A stretch of DNA of 64,000 nucleotides, from contig NZ_OAOF01000018.1 of NCBI RefSeq assembly GCF_900205965.1, positions 1 to 64,000 of the forward strand. Direction: 5' to 3'. Positions 63,201-64,000 of this stretch are shown one piece after another. Every line of letters begins with the position of its first letter. The stretch's first letter is position 1. The notes beneath the pieces were generated by a model. It saw only the letters and a list, made by a program, of their open reading frames with translations. It was not told the origin of the DNA and searched no databases. A program made the translations under genes and the position numbers. Source of the stretch: Lacrimispora amygdalina (lineage in GTDB: Bacteria > Bacillota > Clostridia > Lachnospirales > Lachnospiraceae).

Positions 63201-63736
63201 AAGGTGCGGAGTTTACCATGAAAAACTCAGGAGGCAGCTATGTCAAGCTGAATGGCGGTTCCTTTGCTGGCTATACAGCAGAAGAAAAAGAGGCTTCCAG
63301 ATTTAAGACAGACAGCAGCGGTCAATATATCATAAAGCGCCTGCCTGCAGATACGTACACAATTAAAGAAACCAGAGCACCGTATGGATACCGGATTAAC
63401 AACAGTATTCCGCCTCTGACCCTTGATGGAATCAATAGCTTTACCATCACCATACAGGATAAGAGAATACGGGGCGGTGGCGGAAATGACGATGGACCAA
63501 CACCTCGTCCAACTCAAAGTACAGTAACCATAATACCGGATCCTGTGCCTCTGGCAAACATGCCAGGTGATAACCAGATTGATTTTGTAACGATTGATGA
63601 CGGAAATGTCCCTCTGGCAAAATTGCCAAAAACAGGTGAGCGCAAATCCAATGCCGGAAAAGTTATGGTGGCACTGTCAGGCTTCATGCTGGCACTGTAT
63701 GCGGCACTTAATAAAAAGAAGAAGTTAGAGAAATAA
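48299..63736 (+). CDS. Giant sortase-anchored SpaA/Cna-B multi-domain surface protein
   Basis: This 5145-residue protein has a signal peptide (1-39, MKKRHQIKRMIAWLLTIAIV..., cut near VYA-AD). An 'ATPSSASKASPSEATPS' linker and an N-terminal unknown domain (about 60-205) precede a Thr/Ala/Gln/Glu-rich stalk (about 210-370). About two dozen SpaA/Cna-B-like domains then repeat the pattern K...GAxFxL...G(T/D)Y-xxxE-xxAPxGY, the lysine/glutamate layout of isopeptide-bonded pilins. A central part (about 2985-3770) holds a DUF11-like domain and an SdrD-like SGRVWIDDDNNGIQ domain. The C-terminus is LPKTG (5109-5113), a hydrophobic helix and KKKKLEK. It should be a cell-wall stalk or adhesin. No sortase lies next to it. 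Confidence 0.93.
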   Translation: MKGAMKKRHQIKRMIAWLLTIAIVAGNVSQLNATTVYAADYTAQRTATPSSASKASPSEATPSQAKQVIDVKVTQSAIEKVLKKDSDRRPELKEDMIPFKGEQKDLVIEKLYEELDGKTLILQKKSGKAMYLVVVSDVLDGEPFSWSDESDRIKQEAILQSVQIIGVNGYKDRQCEFRLRIVSDNFVVTDAQLDEYAVVGENTEDIITNKSGSSASGSASAGGTAAGTQADSKAEIQTETAAVTQTAAETQAAAETQTETAAETQEVESDSNIKDDHNTESPGTEPITSTEKETEAAEPNVNENNASDTASDEVKSESKEEVKTEQTEPEKAEVQEQDSNNSVDSESGNDSSVSENKTENLQVSISRHQVPVLTEAQETATPSETVSEPESFDSADIVSVGNGRVLSGEEKSALMGIDGEEDEKTFSLTSLFTQPSFSMVVPSFGITLLNMEVSDEAKLSPYETALSYYGEDASDRKDTVEINLSQSMTGEIKAGKLFNYTITYTMQAAPLYEYAAGGKLSLFDTYENAVIYFTVPAGIKLEEQSGKVELSTSDSEKSVYAIQVGDENHTIRPGKSDNIVINAYIDGNGKRAVGEKFALSDNSVAFHADVKVADKTDKENVTYPGNIPTVTYADQPSQTQLQLISDDEWHIKKSVYPTDHSYTVVKDDAENPKYVDITYMIEVGMYGNPGVISTQPSGTIYQTYGRTGFENNSFHITDNLSITTPNAPDGMKPISVSATWGDKKSLSFRQDGDGSIVIDDFKTQGQNEADDIYVSDAAPTYSSYLVTARYPYEPFVLKYNDPRVNDSSVFTILNQAHLEYIKLGTSQVMKEDSEAAVAVHEVNNPAVIQIVKLLDEGIGVLKPYDLTMEKEYPGSAEFEIYSVDSQGNETPYDNYTVLEPNGNLLVKGIIAVNPSNETDEELPYTTGSRGYIQIQADPGTYVIKEGRKPAGTEYGYAVVDSNTFRDSQEIKFSIKAGENKEVKVINNVVGKGAIEFYKKARTWNSVDTNETDLGPLIGAEFTLYQKIDGTLSEVTTVKSDEKGFVRFKPVTPGEYIVREKSAGGYILDTHDYPVTVRKGETSALKEDRNYLVNTLNKAKVQVTKLLQRDDGTYGGVPWQYRRDFNNHFWFESSVGGSSWSRVSVNSKKTYSLDGNSKFTAELPIYDSGNHLIRYRVVEQLPDRYYDGNSEGDGVTTETKDKKTYLYKEFTLVPLTTTSVQLKNNRQGVLKLQKETWTFGSGDSSGKLITNNSNAGFKFKLYVADKNQNNYSEVTPAKSYVTDQKGIVIADNLDISKDYYWSEENSSDRLEAEEDGKTIDNVLINGEKISLIGPFTVSRQSDTSVKAYNIPQKVPYWLHKYDITDEAKTITATFIITRKEDEVFKGTVSANGTFVSLDPGTTYVAKEIQAPENYVGEEIREFTTPSGPINRKQLKDWFSNESTTTHLKFYNKPYQTVNLKKIKYSSDGKEDSKAKLSFEVYQKDGDTFQPVTLPNKNNIIVSNTDTVMAPGKYYFKEVLDSDVINPLFLMNNKTDGSYKGYIIQNRMVYYGPAEVNAVDINGKKNIDLMLNDNKALVNFQNEGRVKVTKLDALRNTPVSGAEFGIYLKSKFRQDDWVNSIKNPIQTVTSGTNGQAVFDSNELRIFDDSGNRIPYVIAEITAPSGYLPSYKVLTTTLTEGKTISTVNGESSGAPLIIKDEPKLTIRTQKYWRDSWNDQFHEVNQALGNVSLALYKVNRDQPETADLVTVQVTNEFDGIATFNDIDRNDTYYVAEVRVPTRSESRLPFELNMGNKEPLPLENGQPARSLSVADLKERYNAVSFSGKDLPGNVESLVRYTDPIFNYKSWVQFNIWKTCDGITFGGGTHDIHMVNGAGFTLYKMLSDTKNLSSVKLEDFTDEEKFESEGQYESGTRIDPETGKRLDGQFDTTILDDGYVYWLIEDKAAPGYTLDEGGKIAAVFVPDHSGYSGYKEIRHPYQSGRNEKIAVIVNQHSNGGTGLENYHFQVALNKWLEITKNNYTLLGGVKFRLWLLDPANSEKLLPIDVVETGLESDSIHKTGYALSKIIRLDELSNQITAMGKNPRDFLTYNTEGEPVKLSVGLEEIYAPSKVTLDSTLHILEVTVPINNDHIDDQYFWDDSKTDPKYRLINQVSEEYPVTIKKYGYIPDSSTFYKTDDELDGMNIQKTPLAGVKFEVWRYQWNNNEYKYEKYGTYTTKDSGQIEIPGGLPSGLYRMKETLTSQQQEQYITMYTGGNLWRYFTVASSSLTVPVYNAQKPMLEIEKTSWNGEKPEGLSGIRFSLKTPSGGTASAITQKQADGRYLAVLDGLESGIYTITNETLGSSAEKITADNYFEPTSISVGYKPVADGNKVTLVPVADGINGQLAALTIRNPRLAQLTLYKTDGESKKSDASMKGAEFRLEYMKFRTDTDLDGGILRNVEDPAYEKPSEGFSSISRTLEDRKDGSYVLKNCQPGWYRITEVKAPEGYTVDTAPLVVAVTGDMTGTYKNAEVTFENREKVALTITKNLYFGDGFINDQNIKERLPAQVIFDVFTYSDAEKAYKPVYDENHQPVAVTIHNFEAAAGYYTAEGKVLLAQYPEGGAYYVKERENPDWMLTGETGVTNAKLWSDGYIQVGTNNDFTTKTPVAIGIDNQYAKARIRITKVDAADYSKKLTGAGFRLYSDQALTSYVGDFKEIGTSGVYEYELSTKKYSLGTYYVKETNAPVGYLTIGTAIPEQGLTAETGKTTEITVENQGGIDFQITKYSGDGKTEAAKAGMTFELYKRAEGNIWNYVTEGTTDSQGKLSFRGLKQEPGYSYGLYEVPDKDHGFDTYRVEAFEGEHGMILPVTADLVKNGDTRTGLDLYVLSGDDTKAPGVYQFTVHNQEALPLKLFKNDVNKQDNPSGSIHAFIKVTNKETGKQVGDIITVPYGETGTTVMLLPGVYELEETAITPNTDGYVINPDDSRTIYKKEVTIEKGTVPPPCEFTNVKQKTGVSLEKTTQTASLKDLWWNDGQMVTYTLTPGAINTIPLDQYEVTDQGLTMLDSGKNTLDETQYSDEKYTIVSVKPGKAAQLNRLKEGNTGTIVADVTFYGFDGSQAGEVQTVSVSGDGEIGEIKPVSGRMVKSFKISYRDDTLKESTEHAYTLGQDFVPGTITVTAKLNRQDATLKDGSYKKDIKYIRNKADVTMKYRKWDVNGNLNSSQESSQTEALCDISVIQSQAPTMAVSKNVNPVKGVQPGDTLTYTLTVNNTTTSSDSQIAPIQKPVLIDLVPLGVTVSGETSGEDRLLTAVAVESGPAGVSIDKTVRKVDPLTGRETLFIRLNGNLEKGESVTVSVKAKIAGNIINYGKNILNTLFVTSDVLQPAFSLNQTGASFMIQTSSGIKWPSNDLPAAALLPDENYRSYGYVSDSAENTMSTGTGIQLYKEVKGNLDTRFVSGSTAGKVAKSADDTDLTKYDGSVLYRLMVNNASAQDYVSQLQLMDIMPVKGDFSTSKFERLSDFRLKYDSIQSIEIENRKDNGDSGRKVRDFEYQITYSDQTFDSKETAIAAKNAMLDDNTSNFWSDRSSDPTAIRIKITDPKFYLAPGENLVVTYKTVVPYNKAEELEDAAYGYAVNDFATAFSYKESGLESEEKKFSQAQTSNSVQVLLVPGNVKVSGRVWIDDDNNGIQNESVENDHLLTDLFPLLQSGYFKVSLQKYSKNGDDQTSTEPGTADARFLFDDLTPAKPYGLTGSEFTESDEDGWYSGSSLRVTSLKGDDPAHYQIEVSRGTMPKGFEDLVLKLAKPNMLPDGENKKAGRSRLPKTLLEGGANYDESRDSNFNETKNGYSSEDFFLWSTAGEYDTTKDIGFVPYRKVTVKKINKAQNPVEGAHFTVYGPFTNEEMEYFNRTPITDSSVLGSPLSEGVTTLTDGEAVWNAGELLYYRNYIITEDGAPAGYQLDHAVSGDMVTMDSYKVQGQKAWILKSKEFKTEADPIPSTVTVEDSYITGSLEFTKLDGLTRDKLAGATFEIKKQGTVVKDAWNALIASMKKDAASMGITDVKETEKGVRFKITDGLVKITGIPLGSYTLSEIQVPDGYDISGRPEESGFEISSQGQQAQLSKIEGNVIENTRTEYSLSIRKADNAGNAAVKGISFSISGPGTYESSTWNPFSRNKFKINDPDHSGYEVKQTGNDGVVTWNLPYGDYEITELSAPGYQTIEPFYVRIGQDGTVSLLNGKDRPELALESQAQKEINVVVTNQIQTAPITIEKMDEESKNLITGAWFELSGTSLVKGAFETYLENVTGIGVSSVTTKYDGGVLSVSFRMEGLGDSRQAVLTRVPYGTYTLKETQAPAGYLFGGIYGFTKDFKLDKPEGISLTGDKAVINKPHELTIEKRDKSTNALLSNAVFVLMTADGKYVSLDDNDSYTGLTDKNEEASSFTTGSDGTVTVKRLPAGNYVLKEIKAPENYSVSADTEVSVLETGNTDRIKVYDVRDRAKIRINKAAAHNHELHLSGAVFEIYSDKDLTALAGTVITGYEGTGESQMLPLGTYYVKEKTAPDGYEASSRVYEVTLKEDSESGTVTSDGSQLVFNDYGTGNLTFDKVDGVTEKLLPAAEFSLTEKTVQVEGSFEDFAKKLLAMNVEELDAMGIRDVKKSDNSIRFTAFNGHVDMGKIPYGTYTLKEEKAPEGYLSLSGNAEFDFTISADHKSAVLSTDNKVVNDRAQFIIKLKKTDNLKRSISGIKFHILGPGSYEETGILTVFGSSRFHTKPEAGSGTFVTGDDGSLSLGLKHGDYQIREDASDRYDSIEPFYIRVDEKGVVSILKDNSKAVSVENESEKTITVTNQISTGSMSLEKVDSENTNKRLDGAEFTLTNISTMVPGAWDSYRSLAASNGAAWTQENVKGNTITFTLAGKAEITNLPYGTYRITETKAPEGYLLGTQPWSREFTLSRSQTSELFVKPALFGKARGAVENQPSKVTVVKTNAVYADIRLEGAEFTMKNSGGSYVKLNGGSFAGYTAEEKEASRFKTDSSGQYIIKRLPADTYTIKETRAPYGYRINNSIPPLTLDGINSFTITIQDKRIRGGGGNDDGPTPRPTQSTVTIIPDPVPLANMPGDNQIDFVTIDDGNVPLAKLPKTGERKSNAGKVMVALSGFMLALYAALNKKKKLEK
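60249..63470 (+). repeat. Tandem supra-domain duplication in the giant protein gene
   Basis: Four different domains occur twice in the same order: A (60249 and 62012), B (60626 and 62396), C (61013 and 62769) and D (61391 and 63151). The spacing is constant at about 1.76 kb. Shared markers include GPG(T/S)YE and IEPFY(V/I)R in B, GTY(T/R) before APxGYL in C, and YVSLDD/YVKLNG in D. One extra domain (61712-62011) separates the blocks. Confidence 0.75.
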
Positions 63737-63754
63737 ATAAATCAAAATGCTTGG

Positions 63755-63783
63755 TTGACTTTATTAAATTAACTTGCTATAAT
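63755..63783 (+). promoter_or_regulatory. gdhA: gdhA promoter (extended -10)
   Basis: -35 TTGACT (63755-63760), 17 bp, TGCTATAAT with -10 hexamer 63778-63783. It starts 18 bp after the giant gene's stop codon and upstream of the hairpin at 63806. Confidence 0.75.
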
Positions 63784-63805
63784 TTTAAAAAGTTATGGTG
63801 AGGAT

Positions 63806-63843
63806 ATAAGGCCGGAACTTTTAAGAGTTCCGGTCTTATTTTA
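63806..63843 (+). terminator. Terminator-like hairpin in the gdhA leader
   Basis: ATAAGGCCGGAACT pairs with AGTTCCGGTCTTAT (a G-T/U pair included) around a short loop, followed by TTTTAA. It lies downstream of the gdhA promoter, so besides ending the surface-protein transcript it may attenuate gdhA. Confidence 0.75.
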
Positions 63844-63889
63844 ACATTTGAAATAACTTTCATTTATTAACTTAGGGGGAAAGAATATT

Positions 63890-64000
63890 ATGTCCTACGT
63901 GGATGAAGTTTATGACAGAGTCGTAAAACAGAACCCAGGTGAAGGGGAGTTTCACCAGGCAGTGAAGGAAGTTCTTGATTCACTGCGCATAGTTATTGAT
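63890..64000 (+). CDS. gdhA: NADP-specific glutamate dehydrogenase, N-terminus (cut by window edge)
   Basis: The last 111 bases encode MSYVDEVYDRVVKQNPGEGE then FHQAVKEVLDSLRIVID, the characteristic N-terminus of hexameric NADP-type glutamate dehydrogenase (ammonia assimilation with 2-oxoglutarate). AGGGGGA lies about 8 bp before the ATG. The rest is outside the window. Confidence 0.85.
   Translation, partial: MSYVDEVYDRVVKQNPGEGEFHQAVKEVLDSLRIVID

Noticed and set aside
48299..63736. The giant gene as several adjoining genes
   Set aside because: The frame is continuous with one signal peptide and one anchor. No internal stop, promoter or strong internal ribosome-binding site was seen.
1..64000. 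CRISPR arrays, insertion sequences, prophage, integrase-att pairs
   Set aside because: No regularly spaced repeats, transposase, integrase or phage structural genes were found. The only short repeats are those before recF and the S4 gene.

Overview
The window is the replication-origin region of a low-to-medium GC Firmicute, most likely a Lachnospiraceae member of the Lacrimispora/Lachnoclostridium type. That placement is inferred from gene order, protein style (for example 'SPSEATPS' linkers in the giant surface protein, an AdhE fusion, split transketolase) and sigma-A promoters. No species is assigned. The oriC (about 13.43-13.88 kb) lies between dnaA on the minus strand and genes on the plus strand, so almost every housekeeping gene reads away from it.

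Left arm (minus strand): dnaA, dnaN, an S4-domain protein, recF, gyrB and gyrA form the classical origin cluster. They are followed by a CNNM/CorC membrane protein, an Rrf2 regulator, a two-subunit class I fumarase with a PlsC-like acyltransferase, and tRNA-Ser(GCU). The left edge holds tandem promoters and the leader of a ribosomal RNA operon whose rRNA genes lie outside the window. Short hairpin-forming repeats sit in front of the S4 gene and recF.

Right arm (plus strand): an ECF S-component gene and a decayed glycosidase fusion (minus strand) separate oriC from rpmH-rnpA-yidD-yidC-jag-mnmE-mnmG-rsmG. Next come three perfect parS sites around an alpha/beta hydrolase gene, then parA-parB and a DUF4446 gene. 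A type II pantothenate kinase and adhE follow.

Accessory part: 31.1-41.4 kb is a carbohydrate locus with a divergent LacI regulator, a fucose/arabinose-isomerase-like protein, a split transketolase, an FGGY kinase, a second LacI, a beta-glucoside-type PTS IIBCA and a DUF4038 (apiosidase-like) hydrolase without a signal peptide. Isomerase + kinase + split transketolase matches the non-oxidative D-apiose pathway, so I propose uptake of an apiose-containing glycoside by PTS followed by intracellular cleavage. An arsenic operon with two ArsR boxes, a PadR-flavodoxin pair, a DUF3267 putative zinc protease, NudC and two gene remnants follow.

The last quarter is one gene for a 5145-residue sortase-anchored protein made of about two dozen SpaA/Cna-B-like domains. 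Its C-terminal third contains a tandemly duplicated multi-domain block. The window ends in the start of gdhA, whose promoter and a terminator-like leader hairpin are visible. I see no insertion sequence, prophage or CRISPR array.
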